Part shown: piece by piece, positions 51,039 through 61,790 of the stretch | How positions within the stretch are numbered: position 1 is the stretch's first letter | How the letters are laid out: every line of letters begins with the position of its first letter | Origin: Bacillus sp. FJAT-45037 | GTDB taxonomy: Bacteria; Bacillota; Bacilli; Bacillales; Bacillaceae_D | Direction of reading: 5' to 3' | DNA length: 64,000 nucleotides | Assembly (NCBI RefSeq): GCF_002797325.1 | Contig: NZ_KZ454938.1 | Coordinates: forward strand, 2,554,267 to 2,618,266 | The notes under the pieces: generated by a model | What the model was told of the DNA's origin: nothing | The model's database searches: none | What the model saw: only the letters and a program-made list of their open reading frames with translations | Position numbers and translations under genes: made by a program

Positions 51039-53912
51039 TTAGTTTTTCTGTAATTCTTTTTCTTCGATGGAAGCTTCCATTCGTTTTCGGTCTCTTTCTA
51101 GGATGGATTTCAAGTAATAACCTGTGTAAGACTCCTTGACATCGGCGACTTCCTCTGGCGTTCCTTCGGCGACGAGTTGACCGCCCTTGTCTCCACCTTC
51201 AGGACCAAGATCAATAATATGATCAACCGTCTTAATCACATCGAGGTTATGTTCGATCACAAGCACCGTATCACCATTATCAACTAGACGTTGTAACACT
51301 TTCAGCAAACGATCAATATCATCGACATGCAGACCGGTTGTCGGTTCATCTAAAATATAGATCGTCTTTCCTGTCGCCCGTTTATGCAGTTGCGAGGCAA
51401 GCTTCACTCGTTGCGCTTCCCCACCAGATAGCGTTGTTGCTGGTTGACCGAGACGAATATAGCCTAGTCCAACATCGACAAGCGTTTGAACTTTACGCTT
51501 AATTTTCGGGATGTTGCTGAAGAACTCTACGCTTTCTTCAACAGTCATTTCAAGCACGTTCGAAATGGTCTTGCCTTTGTACTGAATCTCTAGTGTTTCA
51601 CGGTTGTATCTCTTTCCTTCACACACTTCACACGGTACATACACATCAGGTAAGAAATGCATTTCGATTTTAATAATTCCATCTCCACGGCACGCCTCGC
51701 AACGTCCGCCTTTGACATTAAAACTAAAGCGCCCTTTTTTGTAGCCACGAACTTTTGCTTCATTGGTCATCGCAAAGACGTCACGAACATCATCAAAGAC
51801 GCCTGTATATGTCGCTGGGTTCGACCTTGGCGTTCGCCCGATTGGTGATTGATCAATCTCAATCACTTTATCAATCTGATCGATGCCTTCGATCTCTTTA
51901 TGTTGCCCTGGCTTGTCTTTGGCACGGTGGAGCTTTTGTGCAAGAGATTTATAGACGATTTCATTAATCAACGTACTTTTTCCGGAACCTGATACGCCCG
52001 TCACAGCCATAAATACTCCAAGCGGGAAGGAGACTGTTACATTTTTTAAGTTATTTTCCGACGCCTTTTTCACCGTGAGTGATCGTCCATCTGACTTGCG
52101 GCGTTCAGAAGGAAGAGGAATGAATTTCTTCCCTGATAAATACTGACCTGTTAACGATTTTTCATCGTTCATGATTTCTTCGGGCGTTCCTTCGGCGATA
52201 ATCTCTCCACCGTGAACACCAGCACCAGGACCGATATCAATAATATGGTCAGCGGCCATCATCGTGTCTTCATCGTGTTCAACAACGATCAACGTATTCC
52301 CAATATCGCGCATATGCTCAAGCGCCTCAATGAGACGATCATTGTCGCGTTGATGCAACCCGATCGACGGTTCATCTAAAATATAGAGCACACCCATGAG
52401 CGAGGAACCAATTTGAGTCGCCAAACGAATACGCTGTGCCTCTCCACCGGACAATGTCCCTGCTGCCCGGTCAAGTGATAAATAATCAAGCCCAACATTG
52501 ATTAAAAAACCAATGCGGTCATTGATTTCTTTTAAAATGAGTCGTGCAATCGCGAACTCTTTCTCTGTTAACTCGACGTTCTCGAAGAAATCCTTTGCCT
52601 CTTTTACAGACATTGATGAGATTTCTCCAATGTGAAGATCATTAATCTTTACAGCTAGTGCTTCTTTTTTTAAACGATGCCCTTTACAGCTCGGGCAATG
52701 TTTATTGGTCATATACGTTTCCATTTGTTCACGAATATAATCAGAACTTGTCTCATGGTACCGACGAGAAATATTGTTTGCGACCCCTTCAAAGACAATT
52801 TCATTTTCGCGCACTTGTCCAAATTCATTTTCATAACGGAAGTAGATTTTCTCTCGGCCACTTCCGTTAATAATTTTATCGAAAAGAGCCTCTGGAATTT
52901 GCTCAACGGGTTGGTCAAGATCAATCCCGTAATGATCACTCACAGCGGCTAATAGTTGTGGGTAATACTGTGAGCTTGTCGGTTCCCAAGCAGCAATCGC
53001 ATGCTCTCGTAACGTCCGCTTACGATCGGGAACAACCAAGTCTAGATCCACTTCAAGCTTTACTCCTAGCCCGTCACATTTAGGACATGCTCCGTATGGG
53101 CTATTAAATGAGAACATTCGTGGTTCAAGCTCTGAAATCGAAAAGCCACACTCAGGACAGGCGTGATGTTGGCTAAATAGCAATTCCTCATCATCAATGA
53201 CATCGACAAGGGCGTGACCATCTGCAAGCTGCAGGGCCGTCTCTAGTGAATCGGCTAAACGTGTATGAATGCCTTCTTTGATCACAATTCGGTCAATCAC
53301 TACTTCAATGCTATGCTTTTTGTTTTTCTCGAGTTCAATCTCATCAGCTACTTCGCGCATCTCTCCATCAACGCGAACGCGGACGTAGCCTTGTTTTTTT
53401 ATATCTTCAAGCACTTTGACATGCGTCCCTTTGCGACCAGAAACGAGCGGCGCAAGAATTTGCATTTTTGTGCGTTCTGGGTACTCTAACAAGCGATCAA
53501 CCATTTGCTGGATCGTCTGCGATGAAATTTCAACGCCATGCTTCGGACAAACTGGTCTTCCGACACGAGCATACAATAGTCTTAAATAATCATGGATTTC
53601 TGTCACCGTACCAACGGTTGAACGTGGATTACGGCTCGTCGTCTTTTGATCAATCGAAATTGCAGGAGATAGCCCCTCGATCGCATCTACATCTGGCTTA
53701 TCCATTTGCCCTAGAAATTGTCTTGCATAAGCAGAGAGCGATTCGACGTAACGGCGCTGTCCTTCTGCATAAATCGTATCAAAGGCGAGCGAGGATTTCC
53801 CTGAGCCTGATAAGCCGGTTAAGACAATCAGCTTATCACGCGGGATGGTCACATCAATGTTCTTTAAGTTATGTGATCTCGCTCCCTTTACGACAATCTT
53901 TTCTAATGCCAT
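51039..53912 (-). CDS. uvrA: Excinuclease ABC subunit A
   Basis: Damage-recognition ATPase of nucleotide excision repair. The 957 residues carry two ABC modules: Walker A '[13 protein letters not shown]' near residue 32 and '[11 protein letters not shown]' near 640. Signatures are '[11 protein letters not shown]' and '[11 protein letters not shown]', and zinc modules are '[10 protein letters not shown]' and 'CEACRGDGI...CEVC'. ATG 53912 follows AAGGGTG; it starts 5 nt after the uvrB stop codon. The C-terminal tail is Glu/Lys-rich. Confidence 0.98.
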   Translation of the reverse strand: MALEKIVVKGARSHNLKNIDVTIPRDKLIVLTGLSGSGKSSLAFDTIYAEGQRRYVESLSAYARQFLGQMDKPDVDAIEGLSPAISIDQKTTSRNPRSTVGTVTEIHDYLRLLYARVGRPVCPKHGVEISSQTIQQMVDRLLEYPERTKMQILAPLVSGRKGTHVKVLEDIKKQGYVRVRVDGEMREVADEIELEKNKKHSIEVVIDRIVIKEGIHTRLADSLETALQLADGHALVDVIDDEELLFSQHHACPECGFSISELEPRMFSFNSPYGACPKCDGLGVKLEVDLDLVVPDRKRTLREHAIAAWEPTSSQYYPQLLAAVSDHYGIDLDQPVEQIPEALFDKIINGSGREKIYFRYENEFGQVRENEIVFEGVANNISRRYHETSSDYIREQMETYMTNKHCPSCKGHRLKKEALAVKINDLHIGEISSMSVKEAKDFFENVELTEKEFAIARLILKEINDRIGFLINVGLDYLSLDRAAGTLSGGEAQRIRLATQIGSSLMGVLYILDEPSIGLHQRDNDRLIEALEHMRDIGNTLIVVEHDEDTMMAADHIIDIGPGAGVHGGEIIAEGTPEEIMNDEKSLTGQYLSGKKFIPLPSERRKSDGRSLTVKKASENNLKNVTVSFPLGVFMAVTGVSGSGKSTLINEIVYKSLAQKLHRAKDKPGQHKEIEGIDQIDKVIEIDQSPIGRTPRSNPATYTGVFDDVRDVFAMTNEAKVRGYKKGRFSFNVKGGRCEACRGDGIIKIEMHFLPDVYVPCEVCEGKRYNRETLEIQYKGKTISNVLEMTVEESVEFFSNIPKIKRKVQTLVDVGLGYIRLGQPATTLSGGEAQRVKLASQLHKRATGKTIYILDEPTTGLHVDDIDRLLKVLQRLVDNGDTVLVIEHNLDVIKTVDHIIDLGPEGGDKGGQLVAEGTPEEVADVKESYTGYYLKSILERDRKRMEASIEEKELQKN

Positions 53913-53917
53913 GCTGT

Positions 53918-55894
53918 TCACCCTTCCGCTTTTAACTCTAATAATAAGTCACGAAGTTCTGCGGCACGTTCAAAGTTCAACTCACGCGCGGCGTCTTTCA
54001 TTTCTTTTTCCATCCGTTCGATCATCGCTTCTCGTTCCTTCTTGTTGAGCTTCGTTTTTGGAGCGACTGAAGTGGTTCCGTCATCCTCCGTTTGGATCGT
54101 TGCTTGGATCACATCAGGAATTTTCTTTTGAATGGTAGTAGGAGTGATGCCATGCTTTTGGTTGTGCTCTTCTTGGATCGTCCGACGTCTTGTCGTTTCA
54201 TCAATGGCAATTTGCATCGATTTGGTGATCTTGTCGGCATACATAATGACTTGTCCGTTTGAATTACGAGCTGCACGTCCCATCGTTTGGATGAGCGAGC
54301 GCTCCGAACGTAAAAATCCTTCTTTATCAGCATCAAGGATCGCCACGAGAGACACCTCTGGAATGTCCAGGCCTTCACGTAATAAATTAATCCCGACAAG
54401 AACATCATACGTTCCCATCCGTAACTGACGAATCGTTTCAATTCGTTCTAGTGTTTTGACCTCTGAATGTAAGTATTGGACTTTGATTCCTAGTTCTTTT
54501 AAGTAGTCCGTTAAGTCTTCAGACATTTTCTTCGTTAGCGTCGTAATTAATACTCGCTCATTCTTCTCTACCCGCGCATGAATTTCTCCAATCAAGTCAT
54601 CAATTTGACCATCAATTGGACGCACTTCAATCGTCGGATCTAATAAACCTGTTGGACGAATGATTTGTTCAACCATTTCTGGGGTGTGTTCAAGCTCATA
54701 CTGACCAGGTGTTGCCGAAACGAACACAGCCTGAGATATTTTATTTTCAAACTCATCAAATTTAAGCGGACGGTTATCTAATGCTGAGGGTAAACGGAAT
54801 CCGTGATTAACGAGAACTTCTTTTCTCGCCCGGTCCCCGTTGTACATCCCTCTTACTTGCGGAAGGGTTACATGCGACTCATCGACAATCAGTAGGAAAT
54901 CTTCAGGGAAGAAGTCAATTAACGTATAAGGCGTTGCCCCTGCTTCACGAAGCGTCAGATGACGAGAGTAGTTTTCAATGCCCGAGCAAAAGCCCATCTC
55001 AGCCATCATCTCTAAGTCATACCGTGTTCGCTGTTCTAATCGTTGCGCTTCTAAGAGCTTGCCTTCCTCATGCATCTCTTTTAGGCGGACTTCAAGTTCT
55101 GCTTCGATATTTGCGATCGCTTTTTTTAATTTTTCTTCGCGGGTTACGAAGTGGGAGGCTGGGAAAATCGCGATATGATTACGTTCACCTTTAATTTCAC
55201 CAGTGAGCGCATCGACTTCTGTCATCCGATCAATCTCATCGCCAAAAAATTCAACACGAATACATTGCTCATCGCGTGAAGCTGGGAAAATTTCAACCAC
55301 GTCGCCACGAACACGGAATGTTCCTCGCGTGAAGTTAATATCATTGCGATCGTATTGAATGTCAACAAGATTACGTAACAATTCATTTCGATCCATCTCC
55401 ATACCTGTGCGCAGAGAGACGACCAAATCACGGTATTCTTCTGGATTACCTAAACCGTAAATACACGATACACTTGCAATAATCACCACATCTTGCCTTT
55501 CAAATAAGGAGCTTGTCGCGGAGTGTCTTAATTTATCAATCTCTTCATTAATGCTTGCGTCTTTTTCAATGAACGTATCCGAACTAGGTACGTAAGCTTC
55601 TGGCTGATAATAGTCATAATAGCTGACAAAGTATTCGACCGCATTGTTGGGGAAGAATTCCTTAAACTCGCTATATAGCTGACCAGCAAGGGTTTTATTG
55701 TGGGCAATGATCAATGTTGGCTTGTTGATTTGCTGGATGACATTCGACATCGTGAATGTCTTTCCTGTTCCTGTTGCACCAAGAAGTGTTTGGTGTTTTT
55801 TGCCTTCTTTAATACCTGCTACAATCTCTTTAATCGCCGTCGGTTGATCTCCTTGCGGCTGATAGTCAGAGACCAGTTCAAACGTCTGATCCAC
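53918..55894 (-). CDS. uvrB: Excinuclease ABC subunit B
   Basis: Damage-verifying helicase-like subunit. The 658 residues contain Walker A '[12 protein letters not shown]' (about 37-48), the beta-hairpin segment '[16 protein letters not shown]', DEAD-like '[11 protein letters not shown]', motif VI 'QTMGRAARN', and the C-terminal UVR motif. The start is GTG 55894 with GGAGG 7 nt upstream. It is upstream of uvrA in one operon. Confidence 0.98.
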   Translation of the reverse strand: MDQTFELVSDYQPQGDQPTAIKEIVAGIKEGKKHQTLLGATGTGKTFTMSNVIQQINKPTLIIAHNKTLAGQLYSEFKEFFPNNAVEYFVSYYDYYQPEAYVPSSDTFIEKDASINEEIDKLRHSATSSLFERQDVVIIASVSCIYGLGNPEEYRDLVVSLRTGMEMDRNELLRNLVDIQYDRNDINFTRGTFRVRGDVVEIFPASRDEQCIRVEFFGDEIDRMTEVDALTGEIKGERNHIAIFPASHFVTREEKLKKAIANIEAELEVRLKEMHEEGKLLEAQRLEQRTRYDLEMMAEMGFCSGIENYSRHLTLREAGATPYTLIDFFPEDFLLIVDESHVTLPQVRGMYNGDRARKEVLVNHGFRLPSALDNRPLKFDEFENKISQAVFVSATPGQYELEHTPEMVEQIIRPTGLLDPTIEVRPIDGQIDDLIGEIHARVEKNERVLITTLTKKMSEDLTDYLKELGIKVQYLHSEVKTLERIETIRQLRMGTYDVLVGINLLREGLDIPEVSLVAILDADKEGFLRSERSLIQTMGRAARNSNGQVIMYADKITKSMQIAIDETTRRRTIQEEHNQKHGITPTTIQKKIPDVIQATIQTEDDGTTSVAPKTKLNKKEREAMIERMEKEMKDAARELNFERAAELRDLLLELKAEG

Positions 55895-55929
55895 GTAAAA
55901 ACCTCCTTACAAACCTTCGATCTATTTTG

Positions 55930-55984
55930 TTTTAGTATAGCACAAGCCTATCACCTAAAAGCAAACAATAAGAACATACGTCCC
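55930..55984 (-). promoter_or_regulatory. uvrB promoter region with a LexA-like half-conserved site
   Basis: On the minus strand an extended -10 TGCTATACT (about 55942-55934) precedes uvrB. Upstream, GGGACGTATGTTCT (55984-55971) has the GTTC half and N4 spacing of the Bacillus LexA/DinR box CGAAC-N4-GTTCG, but the other half is mutated. SOS control of uvrB is known in B. subtilis; here the site is only suggestive. Confidence 0.3.
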
Positions 55985-56048
55985 CATATATACACATTAG
56001 GAAATCAACACAAAAAAAGAGAAAAAGCTGATCGACTCAGCTCCCTCT

Positions 56049-56273
56049 CTACATACCTGGGCGTTTCTCTAAGACTTTGGCCGCAACCTTAACCCCGACT
56101 AAAAATGACGGAATAGTGAGGAGAATCAGCCACCAAGGGTGATCATTCATCACAACAACCGAGAGAATGATCATCCACGTGACGATGCTTGCTCCAATCA
56201 AACTAAAAGTCACCCTCGTAATCACGACGATTAACAATAGTGGGAGGATGAGTGCCAGTATAATCTCTACCAT
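56049..56273 (-). CDS. csbA: CsbA family membrane protein
   Basis: A 74-residue hydrophobic protein with two or three membrane spans and a short basic C-terminus ('AAKVLEKRPGM'). It sits between minJ and uvrB as csbA does in B. subtilis, where it is a sigma-B general-stress gene of unknown function. The early 'VVITRVTFSLIGASI' matches the family. I see no clear sigma-B promoter directly upstream. Confidence 0.85.
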   Translation of the reverse strand: MVEIILALILPLLLIVVITRVTFSLIGASIVTWMIILSVVVMNDHPWWLILLTIPSFLVGVKVAAKVLEKRPGM

Positions 56274-56306
56274 GCTAATTCTAAATCTCCTTTTTTAAGC
56301 TCAAGC

Positions 56307-57494
56307 TTATATGACAGAATCTTGGAATTTGTAATCTTGCTTAACTAATAATACACCGAGTTGACGATGCTGACCATCATAGAGCGCTCCTTGAGCAAAA
56401 CGCACTTCCCCTGCATGATCTAACACGTCGAGCTTACAAAACGCCGAATTTAGTTGCAACGCTCCATAAAAACTCGTTTCATCATGAATCGGTCGACCAT
56501 TAATTTTCACAATCGTCTCTCCGACTTCGAGCTTCATTTTTGTCGCAGCGCTATTAGGAATAACACCTAGTATGACACAGCCTCGTTGTTTCGATCCGTA
56601 GAAGCTAGGTTGCCCTTCATCTCGTGCTTTGGCCACCATCCACAAAATCTCTCGTAAAACGATCGCCAGCGACGCGGTTAAAACAGCGACAAAAGGATAC
56701 CAATAGCTCGCCGCCGCTAATCCCGCTAAGAGAAGACCAAGTCCGACGACGCGCATGCCCATTGTTTTGATCGGTTCGCTCGGCAAGCTCGCACGTACCC
56801 TTTGTCCAAAACCAATCAATACAGGGAATATAATTGGCTGAAAGCTCGTCTCACCTAATGTAAACACAGGCCAATGCTCAAAGCTCGGGATGATACCTAC
56901 TGGCACTAGGAAGAAGACAGGAACGATCCATAAGCGCTTCGCCTCTTGAAAGCCAACCCACATCCCGCGCTTGCTTCGCTCGACACTAGGCGAGGTGTAG
57001 GTCGCACCGTTTCGATAAATAAGCAACCCTTCTCCAATCACAAACAAAGCAAGAATGATCGCGAGATGGTATAACGGAATTTCCGCCAATGCTGTTGCCA
57101 CAGTTGAAAGAAAAGCCATGTCACTCAGCATAGGGGCAAAGGCAATAACCAATAGAGCCAGTCCAACAATATAAGCTGGCGACATCCAACGAACAGTTGT
57201 TGTCAGTACAAAAACCATCGTCGTTGCTATTAGTAGGAACAAGAGCGGAACAGTTACCACAAGTCCGAGTCCAATCGTAACGACAGATAGAATCAGTCCA
57301 ATCATAATCGCCGGCCAAAAAGGAATAACAAAGTCAGCAATCCTGTCCGTGACCCTTGTGTGAAAGGCTGCTCGCTCTTTTTTTATTCGACGATGCGCAA
57401 TCATAAAGATCACAAATAAACCTATGTATAAAATCGGGTTCGCAAAAAAGCTACCAATTGTCATTACAACACTTTTTAGAATGTCTATAGCCAT
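56307..57494 (-). CDS. minJ: MinJ-like PDZ membrane protein
   Basis: Topological factor that links DivIVA to MinCD at division sites in Bacillus. The 395 residues have about seven membrane spans followed by a C-terminal PDZ domain ('GCVILGVIPNSAATKMKLEVGETIVKINGRPIHDETS', read in parts; about 310-390). ATG 57494 has GGAGG 8 nt upstream. Between csbA and ctpB the order is conserved, but no swrA lies between minJ and ctpB. Confidence 0.92.
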   Translation of the reverse strand: MAIDILKSVVMTIGSFFANPILYIGLFVIFMIAHRRIKKERAAFHTRVTDRIADFVIPFWPAIMIGLILSVVTIGLGLVVTVPLLFLLIATTMVFVLTTTVRWMSPAYIVGLALLVIAFAPMLSDMAFLSTVATALAEIPLYHLAIILALFVIGEGLLIYRNGATYTSPSVERSKRGMWVGFQEAKRLWIVPVFFLVPVGIIPSFEHWPVFTLGETSFQPIIFPVLIGFGQRVRASLPSEPIKTMGMRVVGLGLLLAGLAAASYWYPFVAVLTASLAIVLREILWMVAKARDEGQPSFYGSKQRGCVILGVIPNSAATKMKLEVGETIVKINGRPIHDETSFYGALQLNSAFCKLDVLDHAGEVRFAQGALYDGQHRQLGVLLVKQDYKFQDSVI

Positions 57495-57610
57495 CCAAAA
57501 CGCCTCCAAACTCTTTGTCTCTATTCTACCTTATATTTAATAAATTAGGTGATTTCAACAACAAGAATTAGTGATTTTCGAGATTTTAACGCAATCTCAG
57601 GTTCCTAATT

Positions 57611-57652
57611 AAAAAAAAGATGCGTAGGGAAGTTTCTGCCCCTTACGCATCT
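57611..57652 (-). terminator. Terminator after ctpB
   Basis: AGATGCGTAGGG (57618-57629) pairs with CCTTACGCATCT (57641-57652), followed by a T-run on the minus strand. It lies 12 nt past the ctpB stop codon. Confidence 0.92.
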
Positions 57653-57664
57653 TGGTCTTTACAA

Positions 57665-59128
57665 TCAATCCTGCGCTTGCTTCGTTACAAGTTCGATCGC
57701 TGTTTGCAGTTGCTTATCGTTGGCTTCATCTCGAACCTCTTCGATAATCGTCTGCTGCAATAGACCAGCTGTTTCTTCATCGATCTCCCCTGTTACGGCT
57801 AAGCCTTGCGCTTGTTGAAACGCACGGACCGCTTGCTCCGTTTGTTCGTCAAAGTAACCATCTGAGCGACCCGCTTCATGCCCGAGCCCTTTTAACATCG
57901 TTTGAGCACTTCGAATTTGTTCGTTCATCATTTCAAGGCGCAGCGTTTCATCCCCAGTTAACGGGGCAGAGTAGAAGTAATCTGGTTGCTTCACTTCCAC
58001 CGTTGGGTCAACGCCTTTCCCGTCCACATCATTTCCAGCTGATGTTAACCATCTAAACAAGGATAATTTCAGCTGACTTCCATCACCCAATTGAATCGTC
58101 TGTTGAACCGTCCCTTTACCAAACGTCGTTTCTCCGACCACATCATACCCACCAGCTTCACTTAAAGCGGCCGATAAAATTTCTGAGGCCGAGGCACTTG
58201 AACGATCCGTTAAGCCGACAATTGGATACGGCTTCGTCTCATTTAAAGAAGAGACATAACGAATTCTCTCTCCGTCACGATCTTGAATTTGAACGATTGG
58301 CTCACCACCTGGAATGATGAGCTTCCCAATCTTTTCGACACTATCTAAGTAGCCACCTGGGTTGCTTCTCACATCAATAAGAAGTCCGTCAATGCCCTGT
58401 GCTTCAAGTTCCGCTAACCCTTCTTCAAACCGCTCTGCTGTATCAACAGAGAATGACGTGATATCTAACATCCCAATCGTCTTCCCGTCTTTTTCAAACG
58501 TACTGACACGAACCGTTTCAATTGGAATATCATCTCGAACAACCGGAATCGTTAACAATTCACTCGCCCCCGCTCGTTCGACTGAAAGGGTAACCGTTGT
58601 TCCTTTTTCTCCACGAATTTTTGACACGGCTTCATAAAGCGACAAACCCTCTGTCGTCTCACCGTCAATTTCCATGATCTTATCATTCGGTTGAAGGCCT
58701 GCTTGCTCGGCTGGCGACTCACGGAACGGTACGACAATCGTTACTCGTCCATCAGTCATACTCACCTCAGCACCAATTCCCTCAAAGCTTGAATCAAGCG
58801 ACTCGGTAAATTGATTCGCTGTTTCTTGATCCATATAGACCGAGTATGGATCATCAAGTGATTCAAGCATTCCGTCAATTGCCCCTTGAACGAGTTGTTC
58901 CTCGTCAATGTCTTCTACGTATTGCTCTTGGATAATCGCGATCATTTTCGCAATTTTTTCAAGCGCCTCTTGGTCAACAACAGCCTCTTCAGTCGGTGGA
59001 TTTATTGTATCCGAAGACGAGGCTTGTTCATTTCCATCTAACGTTAATGAGCCTGTAAATAAAAACATGCTTCCTAGCCCGACCGCTATTGCAGCCACTA
59101 GTATGAGAAGCAAACGCTTGCTGGTCAT
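57665..59128 (-). CDS. ctpB: Carboxy-terminal processing protease CtpB
   Basis: Secreted, membrane-anchored S41 serine protease; in B. subtilis spores it cleaves SpoIVFA to activate sigma-K. The 487 residues carry an N-terminal membrane anchor (about 6-28) and a PDZ domain ('GIGAEVSM...FRESPAEQAGLQPNDKIMEIDG', about 115-190). The protease core has the Ser in 'SSASASEIL' (310-318) and Lys338/Gln342 in 'FGKGTVQQ', and a peptidoglycan-binding domain (about 415-465) follows. ATG 59128 follows GGGAG by 8 nt. Confidence 0.95.
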   Translation of the reverse strand: MTSKRLLLILVAAIAVGLGSMFLFTGSLTLDGNEQASSSDTINPPTEEAVVDQEALEKIAKMIAIIQEQYVEDIDEEQLVQGAIDGMLESLDDPYSVYMDQETANQFTESLDSSFEGIGAEVSMTDGRVTIVVPFRESPAEQAGLQPNDKIMEIDGETTEGLSLYEAVSKIRGEKGTTVTLSVERAGASELLTIPVVRDDIPIETVRVSTFEKDGKTIGMLDITSFSVDTAERFEEGLAELEAQGIDGLLIDVRSNPGGYLDSVEKIGKLIIPGGEPIVQIQDRDGERIRYVSSLNETKPYPIVGLTDRSSASASEILSAALSEAGGYDVVGETTFGKGTVQQTIQLGDGSQLKLSLFRWLTSAGNDVDGKGVDPTVEVKQPDYFYSAPLTGDETLRLEMMNEQIRSAQTMLKGLGHEAGRSDGYFDEQTEQAVRAFQQAQGLAVTGEIDEETAGLLQQTIIEEVRDEANDKQLQTAIELVTKQAQD

Positions 59129-59365
59129 TCCCATCACTCCCACTAGATCTCAAACCAATAGGTCTGGTCCTTGTCTGGTTGTTCATCAACACTGTAGCCG
59201 TCAGTCCCGATCAAAAGACATTACACGCAGCTGTGTAACGCTCTATTTTACATTCATCTTATGCCTAGCTTGTACGTAATATGTCGCACGAATCTATTAC
59301 TATCATTCTAAACAAGGTTGAATTGTAAGTCAAAAGACGTTTACTTCTAAAGTCTAAAAGATTGT

Positions 59366-59400
59366 GAAAAACCCCGCAGTGAATTTCACTACGAGGTTTA
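59366..59400 (-). terminator. Terminator after the PcsB/EnvC-like gene
   Basis: CCTCGTAGTG and CACTGCGGGG form an imperfect stem followed by TTTTTC on the minus strand, directly past the stop codon at 59410. Confidence 0.85.
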
Positions 59401-59409
59401 AATCAATGA

Positions 59410-60825
59410 TTAACGTGGAATATATTTAAAAGGATCGACTGAGTTCGATTTCGCACCGTTCCAGCCACCTTCGTGTACTTCAAAGTGTAAATGTGGTCCA
59501 AATGAACGACCTGTATTTCCCATCATCCCTAGACGTTGTCCTTTTGAGACAGTTTGTCCATCACGAACCTCTAAGTTTTCAAGATGTGCATACAACGTCG
59601 TAATTTGACGACCGTCCACAATGTGAGAGATTAATACGGTATTCCCGTAACTATTTGAGTAGTAAGCACGAACGACTTGACCATCCCCTACAGCTACAAT
59701 TGGAACATCTCCTGAACGCCCATTTTTCCCAATATCAATTCCATGATGCATACGGCCCCCAAAAGATGTGCGCGGCCCATAAGTCGATGTAACCGAGCCT
59801 GTTGCTGGACGCATAAATCCAGAACTCGTCGCTGCAGGAGCACTATGTTGCGTGTTGCTACTTGCATTAGAGTTTGCATTTGAGTTCGAGCTTGAACCTG
59901 AACTTCTTGACGTTGTTTGTTGTGTTGCCGCAGCTGACTGTGCTGCTCTTGCTGCTGCTGCCGATTCAGCGGCCGCTTTTGCTGTTGCTTCTTCTTGGGC
60001 TTTACGTTCCGCTTCTAGACGTTCTGCTTCCTTACGTTTGCGCTCTTGTTCTGCTTCGTAGTCAGCAAGCTGTTGCTTTAACGTAGCTTCTTGTTCCTTT
60101 AAGATCGAATTTTCATCTTCAAGGTTTCCAAGGTCTGTGTGAAGCTCATCTTCTTGCTGTTCTAGCTGACCAAGGAGACGATCCTTCTCTTGACGTTGTT
60201 CTTCAAGCTGTGCACTCAGTTCTTCAAGTTCCATTAATTGCTCTTCAAGATTTTGAAGTTGCTCTTCGACTTCTTCTTTCGCCGCTTCAAGTGCATATTG
60301 ATCTTCAATATGCGCATCTAAAATGTTACGGTCTTGTTGAGCGATCACTGTCAAAGCACTAACTCGGTCAAGGAAATCTCCGAAATCTCTTGCCCCAAGA
60401 ACGACCTCTAGGTAATTAATCGATCCACCTGATTGATACATCGAACGCGCACGTTCCTTTAATAATTCATCACGCTCGGCGATTCTTTCTTCTAATACAA
60501 CAATTTCAACTTGTAAATCTTCAATTTGTTCACGTGTTTGTTCAATCTCCGCACGCTTTTCACGAAGCTTTTGGTTTGTTTCAGACATTTGTTGATCAAT
60601 CTCGCGCATTTCATCATTAACTGCTTGCATTTCACGCTCAATTTCAGCAAGCTCTGCCTCTGTTTTATTAGCTTTTTCGTTGTTTTGATTTTGCTCACGT
60701 TGTACATCAGAAATTTTATTTTTCAACTCGCTATTGGCAAAAGCGACATCTGTAGACGGGTATGGACCAAACAAACTAAATGTTAGTAAAGCGGCTGCTG
60801 CGACTAATCCGATTCTCCTTCTCAT
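59410..60825 (-). CDS. Secreted coiled-coil murein hydrolase / activator (PcsB/EnvC type, M23)
   Basis: The 471 residues have an N-terminal signal peptide ('LVAAAALLTFSLFG', cleavage after 'VAFA'). A long coiled coil of about 250 residues rich in Glu, Gln and Leu follows, then a Ser/Ala/Asn-rich linker and a C-terminal LytM (M23) domain with 'GGRMHHGIDIG' and 'HLHFEVH'. The zinc-binding residues appear intact, so it may cut peptidoglycan itself. It lies 71 nt downstream of ftsX. FtsEX activates coiled-coil hydrolases in other bacteria, so this is its probable target. Confidence 0.93.
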   Translation of the reverse strand: MRRRIGLVAAAALLTFSLFGPYPSTDVAFANSELKNKISDVQREQNQNNEKANKTEAELAEIEREMQAVNDEMREIDQQMSETNQKLREKRAEIEQTREQIEDLQVEIVVLEERIAERDELLKERARSMYQSGGSINYLEVVLGARDFGDFLDRVSALTVIAQQDRNILDAHIEDQYALEAAKEEVEEQLQNLEEQLMELEELSAQLEEQRQEKDRLLGQLEQQEDELHTDLGNLEDENSILKEQEATLKQQLADYEAEQERKRKEAERLEAERKAQEEATAKAAAESAAAARAAQSAAATQQTTSRSSGSSSNSNANSNASSNTQHSAPAATSSGFMRPATGSVTSTYGPRTSFGGRMHHGIDIGKNGRSGDVPIVAVGDGQVVRAYYSNSYGNTVLISHIVDGRQITTLYAHLENLEVRDGQTVSKGQRLGMMGNTGRSFGPHLHFEVHEGGWNGAKSNSVDPFKYIPR

Positions 60826-60896
60826 TCGATCTTGCTCCTCCTCTATATGTATCGTAGCAACATCTCTAGCTGCTACGATGGACATTTCATTTTTGT

Positions 60897-61790
60897 TTAA
60901 ACTTTTAAGAACTTACGTACAGACATAACACTTCCCCACACTCCGATAAATGCACCAATTCCAATCAACAACGCGGCAATCTGCCAAACGTACGGGAATG
61001 GTGGAATAAGTGAGAAGAAAATCATCTCAAACTGTAGACCAAATGTAGAATAGACATACACATAGCCAAATCCTAAGATTAGAATAGGCGTTAATGACCC
61101 GATAATCCCCAGCAACATCCCTTCAACAAAGAAAGGCCAGCGGATAAAGCTGTTTGTTGCTCCGACTAGTTTCATAATTTGAATTTCTCGTTTTCTTGCA
61201 ATGATCGTGATCTTAATCGTGTTAGCAATTAAAAACATTGCCGTGAACATCATACCTACTATTAAGACAATCCCAATCGTCCGAGCAAGATCCGTAAAAG
61301 CGAACAGTCGCTCAACAAAATCTTTTCCATAATTAATCGCCTCAACATTAGGCATTTCTTCAATCGTCATAGCGACCGTTTCCGTTAATTGCGGACTCGA
61401 TGCTCGTACAACGAACGCATCATTTAGAGGGTTCTCTTCACGAATCGATTCAAATGCTCCACCTACATCATCGAGGCTTTCAATCAATTGATCGAGCCCG
61501 TCTTCTTTACTCAAGAAGGTCACACTTTCAACATGAGGGGTCGTTTCAATCTGCTCTCGCAATTCCTCTTGCTGTTCTGGTGACGATGTTCGTTCAATAT
61601 AGACGCGAACTTCTACATCATCTTCTACACTACTAGCAAAATGGTTCGCATTCAAGATTAATAGTAAAAACGCACCAACGACAAACAGCATGACTGTCAC
61701 CGCACTGATTGACGCAAAAGTCATCCAGCCATTACGTCCAAGGTTCTTCGTTCCTTCTTTCACGTGTCGTCCAAGGGTTCTAAATTTCAT
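60897..61790 (-). CDS. ftsX: Cell division ABC transporter membrane protein FtsX
   Basis: The 297 residues have an N-terminal cytoplasmic part, a first span ('SAVTVMLFVVGAFLLLI'), an extracellular ECD1 (about 45-165, 'EDDVEVRVYIER' ... 'NYGKDFVERL') and three further C-terminal spans. With FtsE it transmits ATP hydrolysis to an extracellular peptidoglycan hydrolase. It overlaps ftsE by 11 nt and is followed by the coiled-coil M23 protein. Confidence 0.96.
   Translation of the reverse strand: MKFRTLGRHVKEGTKNLGRNGWMTFASISAVTVMLFVVGAFLLLILNANHFASSVEDDVEVRVYIERTSSPEQQEELREQIETTPHVESVTFLSKEDGLDQLIESLDDVGGAFESIREENPLNDAFVVRASSPQLTETVAMTIEEMPNVEAINYGKDFVERLFAFTDLARTIGIVLIVGMMFTAMFLIANTIKITIIARKREIQIMKLVGATNSFIRWPFFVEGMLLGIIGSLTPILILGFGYVYVYSTFGLQFEMIFFSLIPPFPYVWQIAALLIGIGAFIGVWGSVMSVRKFLKV

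Noticed and set aside
51039-53912. Several plus-strand open frames inside uvrA, fadN, rnr and other long minus genes
   Set aside because: All are frame shadows of well-conserved genes, with no ribosome site or recognisable domain.
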